Positions 1-12,785 are shown, counted from the stretch's first letter. The stretch: DNA of 64,000 nt from Castor canadensis (GCF_047511655.1 NC_133394.1:56452501-56516500); one strand, 5' to 3'. Program-made: numbers and translations. Notes: a model not told the origin generated them from the sequence alone.

Positions 1-3000
1 CACAAAAATAATTATTGAAATAAATCATACTCTAGGCAAAATTTTAATTTTATTTGCTTTCAAATGATCTCTGAGACCTTAATAACTAGTAATTACAAAA
101 ATGGTGCACAACATTTGGGGAGTGATCCATATCATTATGAGACCAGTAAAATATTAGGGACTCTTGACACTTTAAACCCTCCTTTGATGTATTGTTCTCA
201 AATGGCATGTAGATAACTATCTCTTTTTCCTTAGAGTTCTGGATTTTTTTAAAGTATAAGGCTTAAAAACCACATGGTTTTATGCAGAAAGTGTTCATGA
301 AGAAAGTTAATGAAGTATTATAAAAATTTCTAGTAAGATGATCTAGCACCATAAAGTATAGTTGCAAGTTTGTGTCCTTATTGGCTCCATGATGTTTCAT
401 AATGTGAACTAAAAGTTTATTGACATAAAAGTAGCAAAATTAGATAGCTATAACTATCCATCCACCAATCATAAAAGTAAATTAAAATTTTCTACAGATT
501 GATTTTTCTTATTACTTACATAGAGACAGTACCCGTTATTCATTTCATTCTATATTTGAAAGTAGAAATTATTTTTTGTATAAATTATATATGTATAAAG
601 GAAAAGAAATTACAAACCCATTCAGTAGTTGTTTATTCAGAAAGCATGTAACTCCAAGCTGGATGATGAGGAGGTTACAAAGATGGCATGGATGTAACAG
701 TTGCCAAGCTTTGGGAATTTTCACTTTCATTGGGAAGATTAGATAGTTATACATACACTATTACAAACCTTTAAACCAAGTGTGAATCAGTGAGAAAGTT
801 GTGTTATAATATAAATGAGAGAGAACACTTCATGGATACAACCATTATTGAGGGCCTCATGGTATAGGAACGATTGGAACTGTGGCTTGAATACATGCTA
901 CTTTTTGATGGTTGAGTGCATTTCCAAAGAAAAGGGGCAGTTTGGAGAAAGAAATTAGGAAGAAACTGGGAAAGAAAGGCATGTTTATTTGTTGAGAATG
1001 AGATTAAAATTATGGGACCACAAGCAAAATTATGAAGACATTCCACAGTTGTGAGGAATGTGAAGGAGAAATGACAGAAGATGAAGAGCTGATCAAGAAG
1101 CAGTGTAAAGTAACTGAGTTCAGGAAAACACCACGGGGCCACTGAGGTATTGCTTGCTAAGATATGAAGATATATAGTCCCTGTCCTAAGAACATAATTT
1201 AAGCATGGAGGTAACTACGTGGATGAATAAAAAATACAACAAATGTGTGTTTTGACACACCCATTGGAAAAGACTAAATTCTGATAAGGATTCAAGAGGG
1301 AAGGTTTGAGTAAGATAATATGTGTCAAAGGAGTGAGATGAGCACTGGCAAGCACTCGGATGTTAATTAACTCATGTATTTGAGTTGACACAGATGTCTG
1401 ATTAGTTGAGAAAGTAGGAAGTAAGTAAGAACAGAACAAGAGTGAAGGGCCCAAGTCATTTTAGAATAGAGAGTCCAGGGAACATGCACCTAAGTTGGAT
1501 ATGGTTTCAAATGGTGAAAAACAGAGTAGTGATTTAATGTTTCAGTAATAACACTGAAATTTAAGTAAATACCATCTACTGGAATGACTGTGAGACTTTC
1601 ACTGTGACCATAGAAAAGGCCTTATTGGAATGAATAAGAAATGATAAGCATAGTTTAGGACACCAGAAACTCTGTTAATAGATGGAAGATAGAGACAAGA
1701 GTGGGAAGGATAGTTGATAACTGGATGTAGATAAGGTAATCATTGATAAAGCTTGGATGAGAGAGATGTTAGTGTACTGAGCAAAGTAGTAGCTCATTGT
1801 AATTACAGAAGAAGAAAAGAGAGTGTGATGTAACTTCAGAGTACAATAGAGAGGGAAGGTGCAAGCATTCAAATAGGCCCTTTGCTTACACACATGTACA
1901 GTACATTGCCATTATGCAGTTGCCTTATTTCCGCTGAACATTTTATTTGTTAATGAAAAATGTTGAGTGCATCCTCTTAGACACTTTCTACTTCTAATGC
2001 AGCAGTTTGGGAGAATAATTTTTAATGATCCACAAAATTTTGCAGCTGTAAAAGTTAATTTACCATAGTAAACCATTTATATCATCAGTTCTACTTTTCT
2101 TTCTGCCATCCCTTAATTCTCAAAAACTGTGCTGTTTGGGCTGAATTATAAGGCTGCTGATGACAATTGGAATGAACAACAGATGGCATTACATAAGGAT
2201 ATTCACATGGCTTCCAATGAAGTAGTAAGTGTGCTACCTGGTGTCCAACAAACATCAGCTCAGGCTTTTAGGAGTCTTTCCTTCAGCTGACTGAAAGAAA
2301 TGATCTGGAAATCTGCCTTCCTAACACAAATACTTCACATGTACAAAAAAATCAAGTCATATTCCTTTAATTCCAGGATTAAAAATGGGATATTTTTATT
2401 AAACATTTCTATGAGTATGCAGTAAAACAAAGAATTCCTCAGGAGAATAGTATATAACTTGAATTTAGTAGTAAAGAGGGAGGTTGAACTCCATTATCTG
2501 TCCATAGTCTGAATTGTGTGAGACTTTCCTCTGAAGCCCTCAACGTATGCTTTACAATAGTCATAAGATTGACACCTATTTGACAACCCTCAATTTTCAC
2601 CTTTATAAATGATCTTACTTTTCAGAATATTTTTATTGTCTTTTTTAATCAAAGAAATCTTCGGATTAGACTTCTTTGTAAAATGGAAACAAAAGGACAT
2701 TTCAGAATACTGTTTAATAACCTCATGTGTAATAGGGAAGGAAATTTTTTAAATGCTCATAAACTATTAATACTAAATAGTGGTAATGAAACTTCCAAAT
2801 TATGTGTATATCTAGATAAATAAGAATGTTCTCTTTATAATTTAGGATCAGTTCTCAGGAATACATATGTACACGAACATATGTATGAGCAAGGAAATCC
2901 TACCAACACTTGTCTAGCCAAAATGTAACAGTTAGGGCAAGCAAATGCAGAGATATGTGTTCTATTGTTACAAATTACCTTAAATAACCAGTGTCCAATT

Positions 3001-3980
3001 GTTAAAATAATTTGTACTTTAGGATTGTGTTTGCAAGATAGTGTTAAAAAAAACTTTTTGTAGATAAGGGGCAGCATTGGGATGCCTGTGTCTCAGGAAA
3101 TGAAATACGGTTTTTAAATCGCATAATGAACAGAGCTTAGGAAGACTATCTGCGCCAGAGGTGGTTGTCACAGTGAGCATCCTACCCACAACTAAAACAG
3201 AAACTAGATATGGAAAAATAAGTAATTAGCCATTTGCAAATTAAGTAAGAAAAATGTATGTGGTAAATGCCTTTTACTTAAGCAATTTAATTTTTAAGAA
3301 ACTTCTATCTAAACTTCTTTATAATGAGGATTTCTAGGCTTCAACCTTTCAAGATTGTCATTATATGAATCTGTGAAGATATTTAAATTAAAAATAGTTA
3401 CCCCTTGTGTTATTTCTTCTTGAGTGTATTTTACAGTTTAATAACACTGGAGACATTGACACTGGTTCTGTTCTAATAGTGACCATTGAAATTACTCTCA
3501 TTACTGCATGCTCTTCAGAGTCTCTGATTAGCAAAGGGCATTTAAGAATGTTTTCATACATTTTGCCGATGGCTTTGAGACATCCTGGGATAACTGAATA
3601 CCAGAAATTCATAGGAATCTAGTGACAAATGATTGTGAATGTCTCTTATTTTCTATAAGAGGTTTCAATTTTTAAAAAGTCTTTATTTTTAAGACTAAAG
3701 GATACACAGATATATGAATGTGTTTAGACTTTCTGAAATAGGGCAACTTATACTTAAAGGTATAAAACATGTTTGTGAAAAACTACAGGTTTCAGGAGCT
3801 TGGATAAGTATACCAAACAGAAGACATTCTTTTTGGTACTGTAATAGTTGAAGCTTTGTTCATACTCTGATTTTTTCCTGTAATTTATCCATGAGTCCAT
3901 CTTTGATCCATGAAACATCTCTGTTCCCTAGGGATCTTGAAAGAAGATAATAAATTTGTACTCATAAAAGACAGAACAGG
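1..3980. other. Non-coding, no gene recognised
   Basis: AT-rich DNA. The longest frames (80-112 codons on the minus strand near 804-1142 and 2835-3077) have no family resemblance and no coding character that I can see. Confidence 0.6.
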
Positions 3981-4020
3981 GGCCAGGCATGGTGGTACAT
4001 ACCTATAATCATAGGTTGAG
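3981..4020 (+). repeat. SINE fragment
   Basis: ggccaggcatggtggtacat and acctataatca match the left end of a B1-like or composite SINE; the rest is lost. Confidence 0.4.
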
Positions 4021-4930
4021 TACATCTCTATCCTAATGCTAGAGCTAGTTTTTTTCCCTTCATTTAGAATTTGCATAAGAAATATGAAATGAGAACTATG
4101 CCCTCAGACTCTGAATCAAAGTCAAATTAAAAATAGTTATTAATTCAGCACCTAAGTCTACATTCTTTCAACAATGTAGAATATACTCTGTTGGGGAGGG
4201 AAGAGTCAGGAGTGGAGTGGTCTGTTAACATATCTCTGCAGGAATGTATGCACAATTCTGTGAAAGCCTCCTGCTTACTGGCTTTGTGACATTTTGAGGC
4301 ATCCCCAGGGGGCCATGACTTGTGAAACCACATATCCCTTTACAGGATGTAGGGCTCACAGTGCTCTCGTGGGGGACGGGTACAAATAGTGAACTAATTT
4401 TTCCATTTTATCATTTAGAATTCTTATAACATGTCAATAAAACAACTACCCTGTGCACTTTCCTCTGACCCCCTCTCCAAAACACCCCCCAGACAATGGC
4501 AGTTTACAAAAGCAAGTAATTTAGTACCCTCCAAAACCCATTAATATGCTGATAATTATGACAATTTAGAACTTGCATGTGAAACATTGCTACCCTATGG
4601 CTCAAAAATATAATTTAGATTTTAGTTATTGGCAATATCTTTTTAAAAAAACACATATTAGAAACTGTCATTCGATAACAAATTGATCTTCTCTCACAAA
4701 CTAAATTGTAACATGTCTGAATTGGGAAAATTCAGGTGAGAAAATGCCAAAGGACCTAGAAGAGGAATGACAAACCCAACTTTAAGTAATGTTTAAATAC
4801 CAATTTAGGATTCAGAGGGAGTTTTAAAAGGACATTTCATTTAAGACCATACACTGTCAAGTTCAGATTGATATTTAGTTTCCATTAAGAACTAATAGAA
4901 AAGGTTTTAATTCCTTTAGCCATTAAATGT
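4021..4930. other. Non-coding, nothing recognised
   Basis: AT-rich with a few C-rich patches near 4450. No repeat or gene that I can support. Confidence 0.55.
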
Positions 4931-5118
4931 TTTTTGCAGTGCTGGGGTTTGAACTTAGGGCCTACACCTTGAACCACTCCATTAGCCCTTTTTTTGTGAT
5001 GAGTTTTTTCAAGATAGGGTCTCCCAAACTATTTCCCCATGTTGAGTTCTAACCACAATTCTCCTGATCTCTGCCTCCTGAGTAGCTAGGATTTAGGCAT
5101 GAGCCAGCTGCTCCTGGA
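4931..5118 (-). repeat. Composite SINE, minus strand
   Basis: The T tract and cagtgctggggtttgaactt (reversed tRNA-like part) are followed by ctgatctctgcctcctgagt (reversed B1-like part). Confidence 0.85.
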
Positions 5119-7437
5119 TAATTCTTTCTGAAAGTGTTACTTTGTTTAAAAGGTGTTTCACAAGGAGTATATGTCCTGTACTATTTGAAATTATTGAAGT
5201 TAATTACCTCTTTTGTGAAGCTTAAGTTATCAGATGAAGGCTATGTGGCATTAAAATGCCTTTTAGTTAGAATCAGGTATGTTCTATGGCTACATTCATG
5301 ATCTTGATATTGACATGGCTGCTAGCCATTTTTTTCCCCACAAATTACTCCTTGTCAAAGAGCAGACAGAACTGATGGATGATGTCTAGTCTCTGACCTT
5401 ATATGGCAGTTCCAAGGAGTCAAAGAACATTTTATGTCATTTGCATTCTACAAATACTGAATAGCAATCTCCCTAGAGTTTCAGAGGTGACCAGTTGCTG
5501 TGACTCTGATAATGAATCATAAGCAGAACTTGAATCTAACACTGTAGGCAAATTGTGAAAATCATAGAATAAAATACTCTGAGATATGGAGTGGATTTCA
5601 GGAGTCCTTGAGGTAGCCCTTCTGCTCCATAAATTAGGGACTGAGATCTAGAGAGGCTAGTAAGTCTATTTGTGTTTAGATAATTATCTTTGGGTGAATT
5701 ATTTGAGCACAGTGTTTAGTCACAAGCATATTTGTATTGAAAATTATTTTGGGAACCATTTTGTTCAGGTGTAATTCCAGATGGCATCTATGAAGTAGAT
5801 AGGACTCCAGGACAAATAGGTTTACATTTACTATGACTTTTGTTATGTATGTCACAGAATTCTGCCTTTTTAAAGAGAAGGACCTTTGAACTCAATTACA
5901 ACTTTTGCTCACTAATTTTTAAAACTTACTTAAGAATAATATTGGCATATTTGTATGTGTTTAAGTATTAACTAGAAACCTACCATGTACAAGATGCATT
6001 GTAAATGTGTATGGAAAGTCTAAGATGGTCTTTTTAGTCTTTGTAAATATAAACTGTGGTGGTGTAGTTAAGGCACGTAGCAGTAAAGATACATCAGAAT
6101 AAGTGATGTGCACAATAAGACATTCAAAACAAAATTACTATTAAAAGAACAAGAAGGAGAAAATACGTCCAAATACTAGAGCATATTGGGATCAGAGAAA
6201 GCTTCCTGAAAGAATAAGCACTTAAACAGGGAATCAAGGGATGAATAAAATGTTGCTTACACAAAAACTGAGAGTTGTAGCCCAGAGAAAATTCAGGCAG
6301 AGAGTATAATATGAGTTGTAATGTTAAAACACAGAGTTGTTCAGTGTGGTGGAAACAGGTGAAAAATCATAAATACCAAATTTAGGTGTTTAGACTTGGC
6401 TTGGCAGGAAATTGCAAGCCATTAAGTGTTTTTGAGCAAAAAGCAAATGATAGCACTTTCAAAGGGACCCTTTCAAGGATCAGAGGCTAGTAAAGACTAG
6501 GAAACCAGGTAGGAGATGACTATGGAAGTACAGTAATGTCTTGACTACGGGGAATAACACAATGTAAATTTTTATTATTTTTATTATTTATTATTTTTAT
6601 TATTTTGCCTGTTCTAAAATTTGGCAGGATGAGTCAAAAGTACACATTTTAAGGGCTCTGAAAATGTTGAGATGAGTAGAAGTAGATTAATGTTAGTGGA
6701 CTTCCTTTCTCTCTTTACTGCTTCTTCTTATCTTCCCCAACCTTAGCCTCATGCGAGTAAGTTCTCAGAGAAAGCACCGAGGCTTACAGTTCCCATTGAC
6801 AGAAAACTGGAAAAGTGAAGGTGTTTCACCGCTAGAAGGAAAGGGGGATAACTGAAGCAAATGCATTTGGGAGAGTAGTCACATGCCTTTGCCAGGACTC
6901 TTGGCTTATAAGTGACAATAATCCACTCAAACTAGCATCACTAAAAGTGGGAGCTTACCAAAGGACATTCACAGATGACTTCTATACTTAGGAATGCTAT
7001 CTCAATCAAGAGAAGGAACTAGGTCAAGTCAAGGACCCTCAAGAAACTACTGATACTAAGATCCCAACTTTCACCAGCACTCTTTTAGCTCTTGCTTTTG
7101 CTTCTCTCTTGATGGATTGGTTACCTAATTAAATCTGGCTAATGATGTAAACTCATGCAATTCCCATTACATCCATGGGTAGATCAGATTGGGAGTAGAG
7201 AGGGAATCTGTATTTCTCTGGATAAAGAAGGAAGGAAACTGTGGAAATCAAACTCCTAGCCTAACATTTGTGACAGATCTCACCATGAAACGTACTAGTT
7301 ATTGTACATGGATATCCAGAATACACTTTATTTCTTAAATGTAAGATTACTTAGGACTTTCCAACGAATACCACTTCTTTCTTTAAAGAGAGAGTAGTAG
7401 GTGCATCATGAACCTGAGGGGATCATGTTATAAAGTC
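5119..7437. other. Non-coding, nothing recognised apart from a microsatellite
   Basis: No open frame over 60 codons. Wording near 6900-7250 may be an old interspersed repeat but I cannot name it. Confidence 0.55.
6569..6606 (+). repeat. AT-rich microsatellite (ttattattt units)
   Basis: tttttattatttttattatt repeated in a T-rich run. Confidence 0.8.
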
Positions 7438-7950
7438 ATGGAGGCTTTGGTGACTCACCTGATCAGCAATTTTAACCTGGAGAATGGAGCAGAGTGAAAG
7501 ATCAACTAGATGAAGCCATCTACCAAGGAGGCTCCCAAGCATCCGTCCAAGAGCCTCTTACTAGAACACATGAGCACCATCCAGAAATTAAAGGAGAGAT
7601 TGTTAGAAAAGATAACAAGCTGCTGTCATTACTAAAAGATGTGTATGTTGGTTCCAAAGATCCCAAATCCTCCCTGCAGATAAAAGATGCTGAATCCCAG
7701 TAAGAGGCAAAGGAATTCAGATTGTATAAAGGAATTCGCTGTAATTTGGAGATTACAAACATCCCCAAAGGCAAAATTTCCATTGTAGAGGTCTTGACAC
7801 TTCTCAATAACCATGAACTTTCTCCAGAAACGTGGACAAGAATACCTTTTGGAACTGAAAGATGCAAATTTCCTCCCCAAATATTTTGTTACTTTTGAAG
7901 TAGTCAAAGTCTTCCCTCCTGAAGGGAAGAAAACAGTACAATCAAAATGA
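7438..7950 (+). pseudogene. NDUFAF4: NDUFAF4 processed pseudogene
   Basis: The sequence corresponds over its whole coding length, without introns, to the mitochondrial complex I assembly factor NDUFAF4. Recognisable stretches are [39 protein letters not shown], then after a stop [27 protein letters not shown] and SPETW, and at the end KYFVTFE and [12 protein letters not shown]. The initiator-equivalent ATG is 7438-7440 and the terminal TGA 7948-7950. Frameshifts near the N-terminus, a stop at about 7702 and a second frameshift near 7840 make it inactive. Lack of introns marks a retrocopy; no clear poly(A) tail or TSD is left. Confidence 0.88.
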
Positions 7951-9620
7951 AAAAAATCACAAGATTCCTTTTCCTCTGTGTACTTCCTATCCCCGTGTCC
8001 TGTTTATTTCGTTATTTTTAGCATATTAAATTCTATGAATTATGTTGTGTTTGATGCTCCCTACTTAGCATACTATTTATTGAGCTAATCAGTACAGCTA
8101 TAAAATTCTTAGAAATGAAAGAGATAACGTGTTATTTTAGACACATCACATCAGGTCATATGGCCTTAATCCTGCATTTAACATTTAAAGTTTCACCTTC
8201 CAATTTAGAAAGTTAATTCTTTATAAGGAATATTAAAAGTAAGAGCTTTCCTGACTCCTCTAAAACTGACATTTTCCTGTTAGGGAAAGATGATGGTGAG
8301 AATAATGGCATTTCTCAAGTAAATACAGGAGACTGGATATGAAATTAATAGGAAGTACCTTTTTATTACTCCTCGGGAATCAGAATTAGTAAAGATTTCC
8401 TTTGTTTTGATTGATTTTCAGTATAGGATAACTTTTTAAAGTTATGAAATGTAATTTGGTATTAGTAAAGTGTTAGCAATCTCTCCTTGGACAAACAGAA
8501 AAGATAATTACAGAAGCTTTCAGAAAGGTAGCACTGGGAGCTATTTTAAAAAGTAACTTTTTCCTATTTAATTTATAAATATAAGAAAAATTAAAGAACG
8601 GTTAAAAATCGAAGAACTAGGACAAGTGAAATTTGGTGGTCAAATACATATTTTCTGTTTTTCATGCTAGTTGAGAGAAGAGAGAAAAACTAAAAAATAG
8701 AAGCATAAATGGAAGGGACCTGGAAATGACAGCTGCTTTCACGTGATAAACAGGAGCACAATGTGACCTGGGGAAATGACAGCTTCTTTCACGTGATAAA
8801 CTTAGGAGCACAGCATATACCAGCGCTTGGATCTTGAGCAACATTGCATGAGTTTAGCTCAGCCTATGGAATCTTGGGTAGACTGTCCAAATCCAATGTC
8901 AAAGAGATACAATGAAATGAGTTTGATACTGCCTTACATAAGTCTTAAGGGCCACTGCGAAGATAAATGAAATAATAAAGGACTATAAAGCACCAAGCAA
9001 AAACGAGTATTTTTGCAGTTAAGAACAGATACCGGAGGAGGATAAATGGTCTAAATTTCTGTAGTTAATGATAGTCAGGCCCAGAATTTAGGTTCTCAAA
9101 ATCCTACTGGTATATTTTTTTTTTTTGGTATGACAAAAAGGAAGCATATTTCAAAAAGGAAGAAGAAAGTTGGAAGAATAGGGATTATTAGTGTGCTTCC
9201 AAAGAAAGATAGGCATCATCACTCCTTCCCCAAAGGGAAAGGTATGGATGTCACTGAAGAATTCAGCCTGGTGATGGAATGAGGTGTTTATAGTCATAGG
9301 GGGAAGTTGCAAACTTGTTTTCAAACATAGTGCCATGTGATTAAATGATACCTAATTTATTTTTGATTGAACACAGTTCAACGAAAAATGAAAATCTAAC
9401 CAGTATGAAATTGAATTTGAAAAATGTAAATCAGTCAAAACCATTTTCCTTTGTGCAATTAATACTTAAATCATTAGCACTGCTATTTCTGAGCCATTTT
9501 TCTGTGCAATCTATATTGTGTGGTTAGGCATCTGTAAGTATGACTTCTGTCATGGTGCTAAGATATCCAAAAAAAGAAAAAAAATAGAGTAGTAGTGCTG
9601 GAACCTGGACACACGATATA
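7951..9620. other. Non-coding; 3' remnant of NDUFAF4 copy, then nothing clear
   Basis: The first 100 bases may be the 3'UTR of the NDUFAF4 retrocopy. The rest holds the 50-bp tandem pair and possibly a worn MIR near 8870-9000. Confidence 0.5.
8722..8821 (+). repeat. Two-unit tandem duplication, period 50
   Basis: ggaaatgacagctgctttca at 8722 recurs as ggaaatgacagcttctttca at 8772, each followed by cgtgataaac and ggagcaca. Confidence 0.85.
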
Positions 9621-9776
9621 TTGTGGAAAATGTGTGGGATTGATGTTCACATGGATCCTAACATTGGCAAAAGGCTTAAGGCTGACCTTAATTCAGTGAG
9701 TGTATCTGACCTGTCAGATGAGGATGATGATGATATCATGTCTTCCGCAATCCATGCCCTAAGTAGACTCACTGCA
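9621..9776 (+). pseudogene. BLTP1: BLTP1 (KIAA1109)-like exon remnant, acidic segment
   Basis: An open stretch reads CGIDVHMDPNIGKRL, then DLNSVSVSDLSDEDDDDIM and SSAIHAL. It resembles a segment of BLTP1, the bridge-like lipid transfer protein whose gene neighbours ADAD1 and IL2 in other mammals. In BLTP1 this segment directly precedes the EAVDYRRQ exon, and the next remnant at 10875 is that exon. Relative to the protein as I recall it, a stretch between KRL and ADLNSV is missing. Exon ends cannot be fixed. A functional exon is unlikely given the damage downstream. Confidence 0.6.
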
Positions 9777-10455
9777 GGAAATTTTTGGGACTGGACTTTA
9801 CACTGGGACAGGAATATAATTAATTCAACATTATTCTGTACATTAGTTGCTATTTGTGGAGAAAGGGAAGTGAATGGTGGTTCCCTGAGTCTGCATTTCA
9901 TAAAATTATCTTTTAATTGAATTCTGTGTTTCATAATGTGCCTTAAACTGACCGTAAAATAATAATATTAAAAGTGGAGTGCAGGCAAACGTACAGAGAC
10001 AGAATGTAAATTGGTAGATAACATATCTACTGGGTTGGGTGGGGTGAAATGCAGTGGGAAGGGGAGGGGAAGAGAGTGATTCTTTTTGAGTGATGAAAAT
10101 GTTTCTGAGTATGATGATATTGCACAATTTTGTGAATATATTAACAACCATCAAATTGTACATTTTAAATGGGTAAATTTTTTGATATGTGATTTATATC
10201 TTAATGAAGATGCTTACAATGAATCTGTAAGAAGACAATGTGCATACACAAAATGAAAGTATACATGTGAAAATATGTCCTCCATCTATACTTATATTCT
10301 ATAGTGTCAAGTTATTTAGCAGTCAAAAAGAAAGTTACTCTATGCTTTCATTCTGATAATGATTTTTAAAAATTATTTTAACATTTTTATTATACCATGA
10401 AGGAGCTTTATTTTTGGAAAGAATGTTTAAATTAACATTACTGTTTGTTATTTAG

Positions 10456-10641
10456 AGCTCAGATGGAAGTTCAGTAAGTGGAGATGGCCACAAACTCACC
10501 TTTGGGCAGCAACTTGTAAATCACCTACTAGGCCTGACACCCCAACATCAGCGCTATTCTGTTCCTGCAGAGTATCTGTGTGACTCAGAGATATGGGTCT
10601 CCCCCATATCTCCCCCATATCTCAAATGGGACTCAGCCTAG
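10456..10641 (+). other. Exon-like open segment of unknown identity
   Basis: After an acceptor-like ttatttag, 61 codons stay open, starting SSDGSSVSGDGHKLTFGQQL, up to a TAG at 10639-10641. It lies between two BLTP1-like remnants and may belong to the same copied locus, but I do not recognise the peptide. No convincing donor follows. Confidence 0.3.
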
Positions 10642-10874
10642 CCAGTCCCATTTGAAAGCATGCAGAGCACACTCATGGGGAAATGTAGGTAGCAACTAAA
10701 TAGATTCCTTATGAAAATGAAGGGATTTGAATCAGTGGAGAATTCTAATCATCTTACTCAGCATAGATGACTTTGATTTTGCATGCTGTCTTTGATTTTA
10801 GGTGTCAGTATGGTGGTACAGATTTTTTATGTGAACTGATAGTGGTATTGACAGATATGCTTTTCATTTTTCAG

Positions 10875-11006
10875 GAAGCTGTAGAGGTATCGAAGACAAG
10901 GAGCATCTTCTAGCCAGCCAGGAGAACTTAGAGGAAGAAAAATTGTGAAGCGTTTAGTAGATATCAGAGAACTGAATGAACAGGCCAAAGTAATTTGTGA
11001 CCTTAA
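10875..11006 (+). pseudogene. BLTP1: BLTP1 (KIAA1109)-like exon remnant with frameshift
   Basis: After a good acceptor (ttttcag at 10868-10874) the sequence reads GAAGCTGTAGA, then one extra base, then an open frame containing YRRQGASSSQPGELRGRK and KRLVDIRELNEQAKVICDL. These match the BLTP1 segment EAVDYRRQ...SQPGELRGRK as I recall it. The single-base insertion breaks the frame with EAV. A donor GTATGT follows at 11007, apparently with one G lost from an original AAG|GTATGT. Confidence 0.8.
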
Positions 11007-12720
11007 GTATGTATAATGATTTTTAATTTAATACAGTATTCTAGCAATAGAATCATAGGATGCTAAATATGGAAAAAACTGGATTTGGAGTCTATCAATG
11101 TGATTAAGAATGTCTGAGAAAGTAATTTGCGTGGATCATACATTCGTTAGTGACAAAGTTAGGCCTCAAATCTTAGTCTACTGCCCTTCACAACCCCTCA
11201 TCTCTGAGCAGTTTATGGCTGGCTTTATATCACATATACATCCTTCCACATGAATATACTCATACATATTATCACATCATGTACATATAAGTATATGAAC
11301 TAGTTATTTGCTAACAATATTTCTGAAATGTAATTTTAAGAGAAAAAAGCACTTAAGTGCCTATTCTAAGTAGAACGTATGCCATCTCAATTTAATACTC
11401 ACAACACTTTTGTGAGTTGAGATGGCATTATTGAAAACTGGCTCAGAGTAAAGAATTAAAATTTGAAATTATGTGCACATGAATCCAAAGTTCTTGTATT
11501 CCAGCCCACCTGCTTGTGTTAGTAGTTCTCTGGAACTGCTAGGAGGTAAGTAGGAAATAGGAGGTGGTAGTAATCTTTTTTCTGTATTTATTGTTTGCTG
11601 CATTATAACTTTACTAAGTAATACCTCCTCTATAAGAATAAATATTGTTCTTGTTAATTTTGAAACTTTTGTTGTCTCAAAAGTTGATAGTCATGCCTCA
11701 TGTTTTCTAATCTTCATACACCTATACCTGTAGGTATTTTTTCTTCAATCTTGGACTTTCCACAAAAATAGGATTTTTGTACAATGAGAGGTGTGGCCTA
11801 AAATTTGAATGATCATAGTGAGTCACATTGTACTCTTGACTTATGTTACGATTAGAGTTTCATTCTCAGGGGAATATATGACTTGAAGAAAAATGTATTC
11901 TTACAAAATCTAACCTAAGATTTATTTGTAGAATATTACATACAGATTTTTTTTATGAAGTGGGTCTATGGCTTTATGAGATTATCAGAGATCCTTTTTT
12001 ATTCCTTTTTGCTGTAAGGTAGTGTGATGTCAGTACCTTAGGCAGGTGCTCTAGCAATAGGGACAAATCCCAAGCCCAGTGTCAGAGGTTATTTATACAG
12101 CATTTCTTCATATATTACAGGGTACTTTTTTTGTATAATTTGCCAGATTTGGGTGTTAAACTTATAGAGGACTTCCACTTGTTCATATATAATCTTTGAA
12201 ATTCTGGTAAGTGAGAGATTTAAAAAGAAATTAAAAGTCAGTTTTACTTAGTTCCTTCTTTGCAATAATTTTTTTTCTTTTTACAGTTTAGACAATTAGG
12301 TGCAAATGAGCCATCATAAAGCAGGAAATACCTCATTACCAACATTTAAAATCTGTGACTATGAGTGATATCCAAAAAGATAATTTGTAGAAATTATGGA
12401 GATCTAGTATGCTAGTGAGTAAATACTGAAGAATAATTTTATTTGATTGTTTTTCTATTTTTGATCTTATCAATGATGATGCTTATGTATTCTTTTTTCT
12501 TTCAATGCTGATGAAAACACCACCTGATTTCTGTGTATCAGATCTACAATGTACGCAGCACTATTTTAAACACTTCAACATTTAACATTTAATAACTTCA
12601 AAATTAACAAGATATAATTTCTTATATCTTCAAAAGAAAGTGAGAATGTATTTTCTCTCTTACAGATCTTGTGCAAATTTTGCTAGATTTGTAACTTATT
12701 CAAAATCATACTTTAAATGA
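11000..12720 (+). repeat. Segmental duplication, copy 1 (BLTP1-like intron and exon)
   Basis: From the donor at 11006 through the 12289 exon remnant to about 12720, this block has a collinear diverged twin at 20255-22640. Shared words include ttaatacagt.ttct, 'gtttatggctggctttatatcacata', 'aactttactaagtaa.acctcc', 'gttgatagtcatgcctcat' and 'agatcttgt'. Intronic sequence is shared, so the copying was at the DNA level and not by retrotransposition. Confidence 0.85.
12289..12380 (+). pseudogene. BLTP1: BLTP1-like exon remnant, first copy
   Basis: After a TTTACAG-like acceptor the sequence corresponds to the BLTP1 exon that starts KKLGASEGTINQE: it begins QLGANEPS and then runs into a stop, with the VAVNDIQ equivalent shifted and altered. 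It is more damaged than its twin at 21785. It follows the preceding remnant by about 1.3 kb of intron-like DNA that is also duplicated. Confidence 0.7.
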
Positions 12721-12785
12721 TGCTTTTTTTGGTTTTGGTCTTGTGGACTGAAACCAGGGCTTCATACAATTTTGGCACACATAGG
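12721..12785 (-). repeat. Degenerate SINE fragment, minus strand
   Basis: gactgaaaccagggcttcat resembles the reversed tRNA-like SINE start; it is short and diverged. Confidence 0.35.

Noticed and set aside
804-1142. 112-codon minus-strand frame
   Set aside because: No family resemblance, no splice or promoter context, and no partner exons nearby.
9621-12380. Functional BLTP1 exons
   Set aside because: A frameshift in the YRRQ exon, an early stop in the next and a lost base at the donor argue against use.
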